Positions 36,293-46,099 of a stretch of DNA of 64,000 bases are shown piece by piece; position 1 is the first letter of the stretch; every line of letters starts with the position of its first letter. Source of the DNA: Shewanella yunxiaonensis (GTDB taxonomy: Bacteria; Pseudomonadota; Gammaproteobacteria; Enterobacterales; Shewanellaceae); contig NZ_CP073587.1 of assembly GCF_018223345.1 (NCBI RefSeq), forward strand, positions 1,089,001 through 1,153,000, read 5' to 3'. Below the pieces are notes generated by a model that saw only the letters and a list, made by a program, of their open reading frames with translations, searched no databases and was not told the DNA's origin. Made by a program: the position numbers and the translations under genes.

Positions 36293-36345
36293 GCAGGTAA
36301 CCTATGACGGCAGAAACGTTATTGGTGGAATAACAGGAAGATTTC

Positions 36346-36873
36346 ATGGCTGAGCAAGATGAACTGCAATTGCAGGAAAATACAGATGAAAAAGGCAAAA
36401 GCAAGAGCAAAAGTAAATTGCTAATTTTCGGCGGCATAGGTCTGCTGGTGTTAATTGTCATTGCGGTAGTGCTGTGGTTATTTTTAGGTGGTGAAAAGAA
36501 GGAAGTCGCACCGGCTGCTGAAGCGGTAAAGACCGAGCAAAAAGACACTACCAGGGAAGCTTTTTATGTAGCGATGCCAAGACCATTTCTGTTTAACTTG
36601 CCGGGCAATAATCAGACCCGTGTGGTTGAGATAAAAGTACAGCTGATGGTCCGCGGAAGTGATGACGACACTGTGTTGAAAAAACATATTCCGCTGGTGG
36701 AAGATGCGCTGCTGACGACCTTCAGTGGTGCCAGTGTTGACAAACTCAGCACTCAGGCCGGAAAAGATGAATTACGGCAACTGGCACTGTTGAATGTGCA
36801 AAACACCTTGCAACCGGTCACCGGACGCAAACTGGTGGAAAAAGTGCTGTTTACCGGTTTTGTGATGCAATAG
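36346..36873 (+). CDS. fliL: Stator-associated membrane protein FliL
   Basis: A 175-residue inner-membrane protein with a short charged cytosolic N-terminus, one membrane segment at about 25-47 and a periplasmic domain with stomatin-like fold in known homologues (P-R-P-F-L-F-N-L-P-G near 77-86). It surrounds stator units and supports torque. Next genes are fliM and fliN. The ribosome site is ACAGGAAG. Confidence 0.94.
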   Translation: MAEQDELQLQENTDEKGKSKSKSKLLIFGGIGLLVLIVIAVVLWLFLGGEKKEVAPAAEAVKTEQKDTTREAFYVAMPRPFLFNLPGNNQTRVVEIKVQLMVRGSDDDTVLKKHIPLVEDALLTTFSGASVDKLSTQAGKDELRQLALLNVQNTLQPVTGRKLVEKVLFTGFVMQ

Positions 36874-36903
36874 CCTAGGATTGAACAGGATAGAGGCGAT
36901 ATC

Positions 36904-37932
36904 GTGAGCGACTTATTAAGCCAGGACGAGATTGACGCGCTGTTACATGGCGTTGATGATATCGATGAGGACGAAGCCGAAGAATCTGGCTTTGAGGCGA
37001 AAAGTTACGATTTTTCCTCTCAAGATCGTATCGTTCGTGGGCGCATGCCAACGCTGGAAATTGTGAATGAACGTTTTGCGCGACACATGCGTATCAGTAT
37101 GTTCAACATGATGCGCCGCTCTGCAGAAGTGTCGATCAATGGCGTGCAGATGCTGAAATTCGGCGAATATGTGCATACCTTGTTTGTGCCTACCAGTCTG
37201 AACATGGTGCGGTTTAATCCGTTGAAAGGCACGGCGCTGATCACCATGGAAGCGAGACTGGTGTTTATTTTGGTGGATAACTTCTTCGGTGGCGATGGGC
37301 GTTTTCATGCCAAAATTGAAGGCCGTGAATTTACACCGACAGAACGCCGCATCATTCAACTACTGATGAAAATTATCTTTGAAGATTACAAAGATGCCTG
37401 GGCTCCGGTGATGGATGTGGAATTCGATTTTCTGGATTCCGAAGTCAACCCGGCCATGGCCAATATTGTCAGCCCGACCGAAGTGGTGGTGGTGAATTCG
37501 TTCCACATTGAAGTTGACGGTGGCGGCGGTGATTTTCATATCACCATGCCATATTCCATGATTGAGCCGATCCGTGAATTGCTGGATGCTGGCGTACAAA
37601 GTGATAAGCAGGATACCGACATGCGTTGGTCTCAAGCGCTTAAAGATGAAATCATGGATGTGAAAGTCGGGTTTGATGCAACTGTGGTGCAAAAAGAGCT
37701 GTCTCTACGCGATGTGATGCAATTTAAAGCGGGCGATGTCATTCCGATAGATTTACCGGAATATCTGGTGATGCGGATTGAAGATTTGCCAACCTATCGC
37801 TGTAAACTGGGGAAAGTACAAGATAACCTAGCATTGCAGATCGCAACCAAAATTCCACGACCAGAGACAGTTAAGACCGAGTTGCAATTAGTGACGCATA
37901 AAAATAAGTCAAAAGATCTCTCAGAAATATAA
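36904..37932 (+). CDS. fliM: Switch protein FliM
   Basis: A 342-residue C-ring protein. The N-terminal CheY-P-binding peptide L-L-S-Q-D-E-I-D-A-L-L at 3-13 is intact. The middle domain (S-M-F-N-M-M-R-R-S and G-G-D-G-R-F) contacts FliG; the C-terminal SpoA-like domain pairs with FliN. Starts with GTG at 36904. Confidence 0.96.
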   Translation: MSDLLSQDEIDALLHGVDDIDEDEAEESGFEAKSYDFSSQDRIVRGRMPTLEIVNERFARHMRISMFNMMRRSAEVSINGVQMLKFGEYVHTLFVPTSLNMVRFNPLKGTALITMEARLVFILVDNFFGGDGRFHAKIEGREFTPTERRIIQLLMKIIFEDYKDAWAPVMDVEFDFLDSEVNPAMANIVSPTEVVVVNSFHIEVDGGGGDFHITMPYSMIEPIRELLDAGVQSDKQDTDMRWSQALKDEIMDVKVGFDATVVQKELSLRDVMQFKAGDVIPIDLPEYLVMRIEDLPTYRCKLGKVQDNLALQIATKIPRPETVKTELQLVTHKNKSKDLSEI

Positions 37933-37944
37933 GGTGCAATACGC

Positions 37945-38322
37945 ATGAGTAACGATGAGATGGACGATTGGGCAGCAGCAATGGCAGAACAAGCCGAACA
38001 AGAAGCCCAAACCGTGGAGCTGGATGAACTGAAAAGCACGGCGACAGCCGCAAATGTGGATGATCCCAAGCTGGACACCATTCTGGATATTCCGGTAACC
38101 ATATCGATGGAAGTGGGGCGCAGCTTTATCAGTATTCGTAACCTATTGCAGCTTAACCAGGGCTCGGTGGTTGAACTGGATCGTGTCGCCGGGGAACCTC
38201 TGGACGTGATGGTTAACGGTACGCTGGTAGCCCATGGTGAAGTTGTTGTGGTTAACGATAAGTTCGGTATTCGCTTGACTGATGTGATCAGTCAGACTGA
38301 ACGAATTAAGAAACTCAAGTGA
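37945..38322 (+). CDS. fliN: Switch protein FliN
   Basis: A 125-residue C-ring base protein. An acidic N-terminal tail precedes the SpoA domain: L-D-I-P-V-T-I-S-M-E-V-G-R-S near 50-63, L-N-Q-G-S-V-V-E-L-D and G-T-L-V-A-H-G-E-V-V-V-V-N-D-K-F-G-I-R. It also docks the FliH-FliI complex. It begins 12 bases after fliM. Confidence 0.96.
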   Translation: MSNDEMDDWAAAMAEQAEQEAQTVELDELKSTATAANVDDPKLDTILDIPVTISMEVGRSFISIRNLLQLNQGSVVELDRVAGEPLDVMVNGTLVAHGEVVVVNDKFGIRLTDVISQTERIKKLK

Positions 38323-38329
38323 GTCAACT

Positions 38330-38698
38330 ATGAGTCAAACACTTGCCACCACTGCTGATGCTGCACAGGCCGTTACCAGTAAAGGGACTCTGGATATCAG
38401 TGCCTTTGCCGGGATGTTTGGCGGCTTGTTATTAGTCTTGCTGATCATTTTTGCACTGGCTTATCTGCTTAAACGTCTGAATCTGGTAAGTGGCACCCAC
38501 GGGGTCATCAAGACGCTGGCACAAACGCCGGTAGGCCCAAAAGAGCGCCTGGTACTGGCAGAGCTTGATGGTCAGCAATATCTGTTGGGCGTGACTTCCA
38601 GTCAAATTACGCTGCTCGATAAATTGCAAAATCCAGTCACCGTGGAAGCTAACAGCTTCGCTAACCGACTGAAACTGTCTAGGCAGGATCAGCAATGA
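38330..38698 (+). CDS. fliO: Export apparatus assembly protein FliO
   Basis: A 122-residue membrane protein with one hydrophobic segment at about 25-47 ([15 protein letters not shown]) and a cytosolic tail containing [22 protein letters not shown], which is characteristic of FliO. It aids assembly of FliP. The stop overlaps the fliP start. Confidence 0.92.
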   Translation: MSQTLATTADAAQAVTSKGTLDISAFAGMFGGLLLVLLIIFALAYLLKRLNLVSGTHGVIKTLAQTPVGPKERLVLAELDGQQYLLGVTSSQITLLDKLQNPVTVEANSFANRLKLSRQDQQ

Positions 38699-39441
38699 GA
38701 TGGTCATTGTTGATAGCGATTTTAGTCGCGTTTTTCGTGCCATCTGTTGCTCAGGCTCAGGATGCGTTATTTCCGGCAGTGACCGTGACTACCGGGCCCA
38801 ATGGCGGTACCGAGTATTCGGTAACCATGCAGATCTTGTTGTTGATGACGGCGCTGAGCTTCCTGCCAGCGATGATCATCATGCTGACCTCTTTTACCCG
38901 GATTATCGTGGTACTGGCGATCCTGAGACAGGCATTGGGACTGCAACAAACACCTTCTAATCAAGTGCTTATTGGTATTAGCCTGTTTATGACCTTCTTC
39001 ATTATGTCTCCGGTGTTTGACAAGATTTATGACGAAGCCGTGCAGCCTTACATGAACGATACCATGACGTTGCAACAGGCGGTGAAAGTCGGTGAAGGTC
39101 CACTCAAAAAGTTTATGCTGGCGCAGACACGCAATACTGACCTCAACTCATTTATTGAAATTGCCGGATATAAAGATATCCAGAAGCCGGAAGATACCCC
39201 GATTACGGTGGTGATCCCGGCATTTATTACCAGTGAATTAAAGACGGCATTTCAGATTGGCTTTATGTTGTTTATCCCGTTTCTGGTGCTCGATTTGGTC
39301 GTCGCCAGTATCTTGATGGCGATGGGGATGATGATGTTATCGCCAATGATTGTATCGTTGCCATTTAAGATCATGCTGTTTGTGTTGGTGGATGGCTGGA
39401 CGCTGGTCATGGGCACACTCGCCAACAGTTTTGGACAATAG
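38695..39441 (+). CDS. fliP: Export gate protein FliP
   Basis: A 248-residue core of the export gate, made with a cleavable signal peptide ([10 protein letters not shown] to A-Q-A-Q). Four hydrophobic segments; signatures [13 protein letters not shown] and [14 protein letters not shown]. The C-terminal M-G-M-M-M-L-S-P is typical. Forms a helical assembly with FliQ and FliR. Confidence 0.96.
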   Translation: MRWSLLIAILVAFFVPSVAQAQDALFPAVTVTTGPNGGTEYSVTMQILLLMTALSFLPAMIIMLTSFTRIIVVLAILRQALGLQQTPSNQVLIGISLFMTFFIMSPVFDKIYDEAVQPYMNDTMTLQQAVKVGEGPLKKFMLAQTRNTDLNSFIEIAGYKDIQKPEDTPITVVIPAFITSELKTAFQIGFMLFIPFLVLDLVVASILMAMGMMMLSPMIVSLPFKIMLFVLVDGWTLVMGTLANSFGQ

Positions 39442-39452
39442 GGAGGCAACCT

Positions 39453-39722
39453 ATGACACCGGAAGCTTTTGTCGACGTCCTACGTGAAGCGCTGTCGGTA
39501 ATCGTTATCATTGTGTCTGCCGTGATTGTCCCCAGTTTGATTATTGGTTTGATAGTGTCGGTATTTCAGGCCGCAACTTCCATCAACGAGCAGACACTGA
39601 GTTTTCTGCCACGCCTGTTAACCACTTTGTTTGCATTAATGTTTCTCGGTCATTGGCTGGTACAGACGTTAATGGATTTCTTCATGGAAATGGTACAGCG
39701 GATCCCGCAAGTGGTGGGATAA
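39453..39722 (+). CDS. fliQ: Export gate protein FliQ
   Basis: An 89-residue protein with two membrane helices. P-S-L-I-I-G-L-I-V-S-V-F-Q-A-A-T-S-I-N-E-Q-T-L-S-F is the family signature. A GGGAGG ribosome site precedes it; fliR follows after three bases. Confidence 0.95.
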   Translation: MTPEAFVDVLREALSVIVIIVSAVIVPSLIIGLIVSVFQAATSINEQTLSFLPRLLTTLFALMFLGHWLVQTLMDFFMEMVQRIPQVVG

Positions 39723-39725
39723 CCC

Positions 39726-40523
39726 ATGGAGATCCTGTTCGATTCTCTTCAACAGGTGCTGGCGGCTTATCTTTGGCCGCTGTTTCGTATTGCCAGCATG
39801 TTGATGGTTATGGCGATATTTGGTGCCAGTACTACGCCGACACGGGTGCGATTGTTGATGGCGATAGCCATCACCGTGGCAGTGGCACCAGTGTTACCCG
39901 CCATGCCCAAAATAGAACTGTTATCCCTGCAATCGGTGTTTGTGACAATTCAGCAGTTGCTGATTGGCTCTGCGATGGGGTTTGTCACTTTGTTGCTGAT
40001 GCAGACCTTTGTGCTGACCGGGCAGATCATCGGTATGCAAACCAGTTTGGGCTTTGCCTCGATGGTAGATCCTGCATCCGGGCAACAGACGCCAGTCGTC
40101 GGTAACTTCTTTCTGGTACTGACGACCTTGATTTTTCTCAGTGTCGATGGGCATCTGGTGCTGATCCGCATGTTGGTTGCCAGCTTTAATACCATTCCGG
40201 TATCCACGCAGGGGATCAACATCGCCAGCTATCGTGAATTGGCTGAATGGGGCAGTTACATGTTTGGTGCGGCATTGACGATGTCAATGTCCGCGATTGT
40301 AGCGTTGCTAACCATCAACCTGACCTTCGGCGTGATGACCCGCGCGTCGCCACAACTGAATATTTTCTCTATCGGGTTTCCGGTCACTATGATCGGTGGT
40401 CTGCTCATTTTGTGGCTAACGCTCGGCCCGGTAATGGCACATTTTGATGATGTGTGGCACGCGGCGCAGGTGCTGCTGTGCGATATTGCGCAACTGCAAT
40501 GTAAAGTCGACGGAGGGTTCTGA
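39726..40523 (+). CDS. fliR: Export gate protein FliR
   Basis: A 265-residue, highly hydrophobic protein with about six membrane segments, completing the FliPQR gate. Conserved parts include the region around G-Q-I-I-G-M-Q-T-S-L-G-F-A-S-M-V-D-P. Its stop overlaps the flhB start by one base, so translation is coupled. Confidence 0.95.
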   Translation: MEILFDSLQQVLAAYLWPLFRIASMLMVMAIFGASTTPTRVRLLMAIAITVAVAPVLPAMPKIELLSLQSVFVTIQQLLIGSAMGFVTLLLMQTFVLTGQIIGMQTSLGFASMVDPASGQQTPVVGNFFLVLTTLIFLSVDGHLVLIRMLVASFNTIPVSTQGINIASYRELAEWGSYMFGAALTMSMSAIVALLTINLTFGVMTRASPQLNIFSIGFPVTMIGGLLILWLTLGPVMAHFDDVWHAAQVLLCDIAQLQCKVDGGF

Positions 40524-41659
40524 TGGCTGAAAATCAGGACGGCCAGGAAAAGACCGAACAGGCGACGTCGAGGCGCTTAGAGCAGGCGCGCGAAAAAGGT
40601 CAGGTTGCACGTTCTCGCGAGTTAGGTACTTCGGCAGTGTTGTTGGCTTCAGGCATTGGCCTGTTAGTGCTGGGACCCGATATCGCCCGCAGTCTTAAGT
40701 CGGCGATGACCGATATTTACACGATGGATCATAGTCAGATCTTCGACACCAACAGTATGTTTACTGTGTGGCAAACTGTCATCAGTGATCTTGGCTGGCC
40801 GATATTGGGCTTTATTGCCATGCTCGGGGTGATCGCTTTCGTTGGTAACATAGTGCTTGGCGGCATCACTATCTCCTCAGAAGCCATCATGCCGAAAGGC
40901 AGCAAAATGAACCCGATGACGGGTCTTAAACGTATGTTTGGTATCCAAGCCTTAGTTGAACTCACCAAAGGGATTGCAAAGTTTTCAGTGGTCGCCATAG
41001 CGGCTTATCTGTTACTCACATATTATTTCCCGGAAATCTTAGGCCTGTCACATGATAATCTGCCGGGAAATGTTGCGCATGGGCTTAAGTTGCTGATTTG
41101 GATTTTTATTTTGCTGAGTGCATCGACCCTTCTGATCGTGGTTATCGATGTGCCATATCAGCTATGGAATCACAATAAGCAGTTACGGATGACCAAGCAG
41201 GAAGTGAAAGACGAATACAAAGACACAGAGGGTAAGCCTGAAGTGAAGGGACGTATTCGTCAGTTGCAGCGGGAGATGGCACAACGACGGATGATGTCTG
41301 AGGTGCCCAAAGCGGATGTGATTGTGGTTAACCCGGAGCATTTTGCGGTCGCACTCAAATACGATGCGAAAAAGTCTCCGGCGCCGTATCTGGTTGCAAA
41401 AGGGACTGACGAAATCGCCTTTAAAATCCGAGAAATTGCCCGGGAATATAATGTGCCCATTGTCGCCGCACCATTACTTGCTCGCGCGATTTACCATACT
41501 ACAAAACTGGAGCAGCAAATTCCTGAAGGTTTGTTTACCGCTGTTGCTCAAGTGCTGGCCTATGTTTATCAGTTACGACAGTACCAGAAAGGCCGTGGTC
41601 GGAAACCTACACCGTTGCCACTTAACCAGCCAATACCTGAAGAATTCCGCCAATATTAA
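40523..41659 (+). CDS. flhB: Export switch protein FlhB
   Basis: A 378-residue inner-membrane protein with four hydrophobic segments in the first ~210 residues and a cytosolic C-terminal domain that autocleaves to switch substrate class. The N-terminus E-K-T-E-Q-A-T-S-R-R-L-E-Q-A-R-E-K-G-Q is diagnostic. The cleavage motif reads N-P-E-H (Asn near residue 270) rather than the textbook N-P-T-H; Asn and Pro, the residues essential for cleavage, are kept. FliK is its partner. Confidence 0.96.
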   Translation: MAENQDGQEKTEQATSRRLEQAREKGQVARSRELGTSAVLLASGIGLLVLGPDIARSLKSAMTDIYTMDHSQIFDTNSMFTVWQTVISDLGWPILGFIAMLGVIAFVGNIVLGGITISSEAIMPKGSKMNPMTGLKRMFGIQALVELTKGIAKFSVVAIAAYLLLTYYFPEILGLSHDNLPGNVAHGLKLLIWIFILLSASTLLIVVIDVPYQLWNHNKQLRMTKQEVKDEYKDTEGKPEVKGRIRQLQREMAQRRMMSEVPKADVIVVNPEHFAVALKYDAKKSPAPYLVAKGTDEIAFKIREIAREYNVPIVAAPLLARAIYHTTKLEQQIPEGLFTAVAQVLAYVYQLRQYQKGRGRKPTPLPLNQPIPEEFRQY

Positions 41660-41667
41660 ACGGTGAT

Positions 41668-41683
41668 TGGCCTGAATTTTGCC
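41668..41683 (+). promoter_or_regulatory. Sigma-54 promoter for flhA-flhF-flhG-fliA
   Basis: TGGCCTGAATTTTGCC has the GG-N10-GC core and TTGC at -12. It lies 36 bases before the flhA ATG, just after the flhB stop. Confidence 0.8.
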
Positions 41684-41718
41684 TAATGGGACTAAAGTGT
41701 CAAAACTCAGGCTGAAAG

Positions 41719-43818
41719 ATGGATGTAAGAGCGACATTCGGGCAACTGCGCCAGGTTAAACCTGCCACCTTTAAAGGGATTGGTACTCCGCTACTGGTGC
41801 TCGCCGTGCTGGCGATGATTGTGCTTCCGATGCCGGCGTTTCTGCTGGATATTCTGTTTTCATTCAACATTGCACTCGCATTGGTGGTGTTGTTGGTGGC
41901 GGTGTACACCAGTCGGCCGCTGGATTTTGCCGCATTTCCCACCGTGTTACTGGTCGCCACTTTGCTACGTTTGGCGCTGAACGTTGCCTCTACCCGAGTC
42001 GTGTTGCTGGAAGGTCACAACGGTCCGGAGGCGGCCGGTAAGGTGATTGAAGCCTTCGGAACTGTGGTGATTGGTGGCAATTATGCCGTAGGTCTGGTGG
42101 TCTTTCTGATCCTCATTATCATCAACTTTGCCGTTGTTACTAAAGGCGCTGGCCGCATCTCTGAAGTCAGTGCCCGCTTTACCTTGGATGCGATGCCTGG
42201 CAAGCAGATGGCGATTGATGCCGACCTTAACGCAGGCATTATCAATCAGGATCAAGCCCGTCTGCGCCGTGCGGAAGTAACCAGTGAAGCCGATTTCTAC
42301 GGGTCTATGGATGGTGCCTCTAAATTTGTCAAAGGCGATGCTATCGCCGGTATTCTAATACTCTGCATTAACATCGTGGGCGGTTTTATCATCGGGATCG
42401 TGCAACATGGTTTGAGTTTCTCGCAGGCGGTTGAAATTTATACCTTGCTGACCATTGGTGATGGTTTAGTGGCACAGATCCCAGGCCTTTTATTGTCTAT
42501 CGCTGCGGCCTTAATGGTGACACGGCAGAATGAGTCTGGCGATATGGGGCAACAAGTCGTTCAGCAGATGTTCGACAATCCTAAGTCACTGATGATCGCT
42601 GCCGCCGTGCTGTTCGTTATGGGCATTGTGCCTGGCATGCCACATCTGGCATTTCTTTCCTTTGCGTTGTTGGCCTCTACCGGCGCTTATTTCATTTTTA
42701 AACGTAACGAAAAGAATAAACAACAGGCGTTGGACCTGGCCAAAAAAGGTCCGACCGAAAAAAATCTTAATGAACCCAAAGAACTTAGTTGGGATGATGT
42801 TCGCCCCGTAGACACCATCGGCTTAGAAGTGGGTTATCGTCTGATCCCGTTGGTTGATAAAGGGCAGGGCGGTGAACTTCTCAGTCGTATTAAAGGCGTA
42901 CGCAAAAAGTTATCGCAGGAACTGGGATTCCTGGTTCCTGCTGTGCACATTCGCGATAATTTAGATCTGTCACCTAGCGCCTATCGTATCTCACTGATGG
43001 GGGTAGCTTGCGGTGAGGCCGAAGTACGCCATGATTGTGAACTGGCAATCAATCCTGGCCAGGTGTTTGGCAAACTCGATGGTGTAGAAACCAAAGATCC
43101 GGCGTTTGGCCTTGATGCGGTGTGGATTGCGCCTGAATTACGTGAACATGCGCAGACGCTTGGCTATACCGTGGTGGATACTTCAACTGTTATCGCTACC
43201 CATTTAAGTCAGTTGCTTACAAATAATGCGGCCAAGCTACTTGGTTACGAAGAAGTACAACAGCTGCTGGATATGCTGGCCAAACGTGCGCCGAAACTGG
43301 TGGATGGTTTTGTGCCTGACGTTATGTCGCTGGGTAACGTTGTTAAGGTGATGCAGAACCTGTTGAATGAAGGTGTTTCGGTGCGCGATCTGCGCACTAT
43401 CGTCCAGACCTTGCTGGAATATGGACCGAAGAGCAACGATACCGAAGTGTTAACGGCTGCGGTGCGTATTGCGCTTAAACGCATGATTGTACAAGAAATA
43501 GCCGGTCCGGAAGCAGAAATCCCTGTCATTACTTTGGCGCCTGAGCTGGAACAGATGTTGCATCAGTCTATGCAAGCGACAGGCGGTGAGGGGCCGAATA
43601 TCGAACCCGGGTTGGCAGAGCGGATGCAAAAATCCCTTGCCAGTGCAGCACAGAAACAGGAGATGGTGGGACAACCCGCTATTTTGCTGACATCGGGTAT
43701 GCTGCGCGCCACTTTGTCACGATTCGTCAAGCACACTATCCCGAACTTACGGGTGATCTCATATCAGGAAGTGCCTGATGAAAAGCAGATCCGTATTGTT
43801 TCCGCTGTAGGCCAGTAG
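41719..43818 (+). CDS. flhA: Export gate protein FlhA
   Basis: A 699-residue protein. About eight membrane segments occupy the first ~325 residues, with the FHIPEP signature region (R-L-A-L-N-V-A-S-T-R) and a cytosolic loop N-A-G-I-I-N-Q-D-Q-A-R-L-R-R-A-E. The cytosolic C-terminal nonamer ring docks chaperone-substrate complexes. First gene after a sigma-54 promoter and followed 12 bases later by flhF. Confidence 0.96.
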   Translation: MDVRATFGQLRQVKPATFKGIGTPLLVLAVLAMIVLPMPAFLLDILFSFNIALALVVLLVAVYTSRPLDFAAFPTVLLVATLLRLALNVASTRVVLLEGHNGPEAAGKVIEAFGTVVIGGNYAVGLVVFLILIIINFAVVTKGAGRISEVSARFTLDAMPGKQMAIDADLNAGIINQDQARLRRAEVTSEADFYGSMDGASKFVKGDAIAGILILCINIVGGFIIGIVQHGLSFSQAVEIYTLLTIGDGLVAQIPGLLLSIAAALMVTRQNESGDMGQQVVQQMFDNPKSLMIAAAVLFVMGIVPGMPHLAFLSFALLASTGAYFIFKRNEKNKQQALDLAKKGPTEKNLNEPKELSWDDVRPVDTIGLEVGYRLIPLVDKGQGGELLSRIKGVRKKLSQELGFLVPAVHIRDNLDLSPSAYRISLMGVACGEAEVRHDCELAINPGQVFGKLDGVETKDPAFGLDAVWIAPELREHAQTLGYTVVDTSTVIATHLSQLLTNNAAKLLGYEEVQQLLDMLAKRAPKLVDGFVPDVMSLGNVVKVMQNLLNEGVSVRDLRTIVQTLLEYGPKSNDTEVLTAAVRIALKRMIVQEIAGPEAEIPVITLAPELEQMLHQSMQATGGEGPNIEPGLAERMQKSLASAAQKQEMVGQPAILLTSGMLRATLSRFVKHTIPNLRVISYQEVPDEKQIRIVSAVGQ

Positions 43819-43830
43819 GAGTAACGAAGA

Positions 43831-45213
43831 GTGAAAATAAAAAGATTTTTTGCCAAAGATATGCGTGCTGCGCTGGCACAGGTAAAAGACACCCTTGGGG
43901 CGGATGCGGTCATTATGTCTAACAAGAAAGTCACTGGCGGCATTGAGATTGTGGCGGCAGTTGACTACGACGAGCCGCAGCCAACTGTGGCACCGGCACC
44001 AGTATTTAGCGATCTCAGTGAAGATAAAGTGTCTTTGGGACATATACGTACCGAAAGCAAAGCTAAAACTGCACCCGCCGCAGACTCGTTACAGGCATTA
44101 CTGGAAAGACAACACAACCGACTGAATCAGCAATTAGCGAAACAACCGCAACCAGGTAAAGAGGATGAATTACCCGCCTGGGCACGCGGCCTAGCAAATG
44201 ATGCCAGCAGTAAGCCAAAGCAAAATCAGCCGGATATTGGTGCAGCGTCTACACTCAGTAGCAAAAATAACAATGTCAAACAACAGCAGGAGCTGGAAGC
44301 CATGCGTCAGGAGCTGTCCTCTTTACGCAATCTGCTGACTCATCAGGTGAACGAGTTAATGATGGATTATAAGAATCGCCATGATCCAGTGGGCGCAATG
44401 CTTGAGCGGCGGCTGCTGGAAGCGGAATTCGCCCCTCAGGTTGCTAATAAATTAGCGTCATTATCACAGCATTATTCTCCGGCTGATCTGGTAAAAGCGT
44501 TGCCACAGTCACTTGCTAATCTGCTGAGTAACCAAGGTGATGATATTGTACGTCAAGGGGGCATTGTAGCCTTGGTGGGTCCTACCGGTGTCGGTAAAAC
44601 CACCACTTTGGCGAAAATTGCCGCAAGATTTATTGCGCATCACGGTCCAGATTCCGTGGTGTTAATCACCACCGATCATTATCGAATCGGAGCCTTTGAG
44701 CAATTGGCAACTTATGGCAAGATAATGGGATGTCCGGTAAAGCAAGCCCAAGATCTCAATGAGTTGGAGCAGATTGTTTATCAATTCCGCAATCGTAAAC
44801 TGGTATTGATTGATACAGCTGGTATGGGGCAGCGGGATATGCGGTTGTGTCAGCAACTTGACAGTCTAACTGCCAACAGCCGCTTGCCTATCCGCAGCTT
44901 TTTAGTGCTGCCATCTACTGGACAACGGCGGGTGTTGCAAGAAGCTATCAGCCAATTCAAGCGGATTCCGCTGGCTGGCGCTATATTAACTAAGCTGGAT
45001 GAATCGGTGTCCTTGGGGGCGGCGTTAAGTGTGTTAATCCAAAGTGGTTTATCGTTGAGTTATACCACTGATGGACAAAGAGTGCCGGAAGATATGCAAG
45101 TCGCTGATACGTTAGGATTGGCGAAGCAGGCTCTGGCTGTTTTAAACCGGACAGAAGCGACAGATTTTAACCCTGAATCCAGGTCACCCGAAATGACCTA
45201 TGCATTTGAGTAA
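43831..45213 (+). CDS. flhF: Polar flagellum placement GTPase FlhF
   Basis: A 460-residue SRP-type GTPase that sets the flagellum at the pole. A basic N-terminus (M-K-I-K-R-F-F-A-K-D-M-R-A-A-L) and a variable Q-rich linker precede the N and G domains: G1 G-P-T-G-V-G-K-T-T-T near 249-258, G3 D-T-A-G and G4 T-K-L-D-E. Starts with GTG at 43831 after TAGGAG. Its end overlaps nothing once flhG is started at 45218. Confidence 0.95.
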   Translation: MKIKRFFAKDMRAALAQVKDTLGADAVIMSNKKVTGGIEIVAAVDYDEPQPTVAPAPVFSDLSEDKVSLGHIRTESKAKTAPAADSLQALLERQHNRLNQQLAKQPQPGKEDELPAWARGLANDASSKPKQNQPDIGAASTLSSKNNNVKQQQELEAMRQELSSLRNLLTHQVNELMMDYKNRHDPVGAMLERRLLEAEFAPQVANKLASLSQHYSPADLVKALPQSLANLLSNQGDDIVRQGGIVALVGPTGVGKTTTLAKIAARFIAHHGPDSVVLITTDHYRIGAFEQLATYGKIMGCPVKQAQDLNELEQIVYQFRNRKLVLIDTAGMGQRDMRLCQQLDSLTANSRLPIRSFLVLPSTGQRRVLQEAISQFKRIPLAGAILTKLDESVSLGAALSVLIQSGLSLSYTTDGQRVPEDMQVADTLGLAKQALAVLNRTEATDFNPESRSPEMTYAFE

Positions 45214-45217
45214 AGCT

Positions 45218-46099
45218 ATGACCCGGGATCAAGCGAGTGGTTTACGAATGATAAATCAACAACAAAACGATAAAGTAAAAGTAATTGCCGTTACCGGTGG
45301 CAAAGGTGGCGTTGGTAAAACCAGCGTTGCAATTAATACTGCCGTGGCGCTCGCAGAAAAGGGCAAGCGAGTAATGGTGCTGGATGCGGATTTGGGGCTG
45401 GCTAACGTCGATGTGATGCTGGGTCTCAGAGCCGAACGCAATCTTTCCCATGTGTTGTCCGGTGAAGCTGAACTCGATGACATTATAGTGCGTGGTCCTA
45501 AAGGTATTGGGATTATTCCCGCTACTTCAGGTACTCAGGCCATGGTAGAGTTGAGCCCGGCGCAACATGCCGGGTTGATTCGTGCCTTCAGCGAAATGAA
45601 AACTCAGTTTGATGTACTCATTGTGGATACTGCTGCTGGCATTTCCGACATGGTGCTGAGTTTTTCCCGGGCCTCACAAGATGTACTGGTGGTGGTTTGT
45701 GACGAACCGACATCAATTACTGACGCCTATGCGCTGATTAAAATTCTTAGCCGCGAGCATGGCGTTTTCCGTTTTAAAATTGTGGCGAATATGGTGCGCA
45801 GTTTGCGAGAAGGGATGGAACTTTTTGCCAAACTCAGTAAAGTCACCGACCGCTTTCTGGACGTTGCGCTGGAGTTGGTCGCGACGATTCCCTTTGATGA
45901 AAACTTACGCAAGTCGGTTCGTAAGCAGAAACTTATTGTGGAAGCCTTTCCCAAGTCCCCAGCCAGTATCGCTTATCATGGCTTAGCCAATAAAGTGATT
46001 AGCTGGCCGATACCGCAACAACCCGGCGGTCATCTCGAATTCTTTGTCGAACGTTTGGTACAAAAACCTGAATATCAGGAGGAAGGTACCAGTGAATAA
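45218..46099 (+). CDS. flhG: Flagellar number regulator FlhG (FleN, MinD-like)
   Basis: A 293-residue MinD/ParA-type ATPase that limits flagellar number, working against FlhF and on FlrA in relatives. Deviant Walker A K-G-G-V-G-K-T-S near 28-35, D-A-D-L-G-L-A-N-V-D-V in switch I and D-T-A-A-G in switch II. The N-terminal D-Q-A-S-G-L-R is typical of FlhG and acts as an activating helix for FlhF in relatives. ATG at 45218 is preferred over one at 45200 inside flhF. Confidence 0.95.
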   Translation: MTRDQASGLRMINQQQNDKVKVIAVTGGKGGVGKTSVAINTAVALAEKGKRVMVLDADLGLANVDVMLGLRAERNLSHVLSGEAELDDIIVRGPKGIGIIPATSGTQAMVELSPAQHAGLIRAFSEMKTQFDVLIVDTAAGISDMVLSFSRASQDVLVVVCDEPTSITDAYALIKILSREHGVFRFKIVANMVRSLREGMELFAKLSKVTDRFLDVALELVATIPFDENLRKSVRKQKLIVEAFPKSPASIAYHGLANKVISWPIPQQPGGHLEFFVERLVQKPEYQEEGTSE

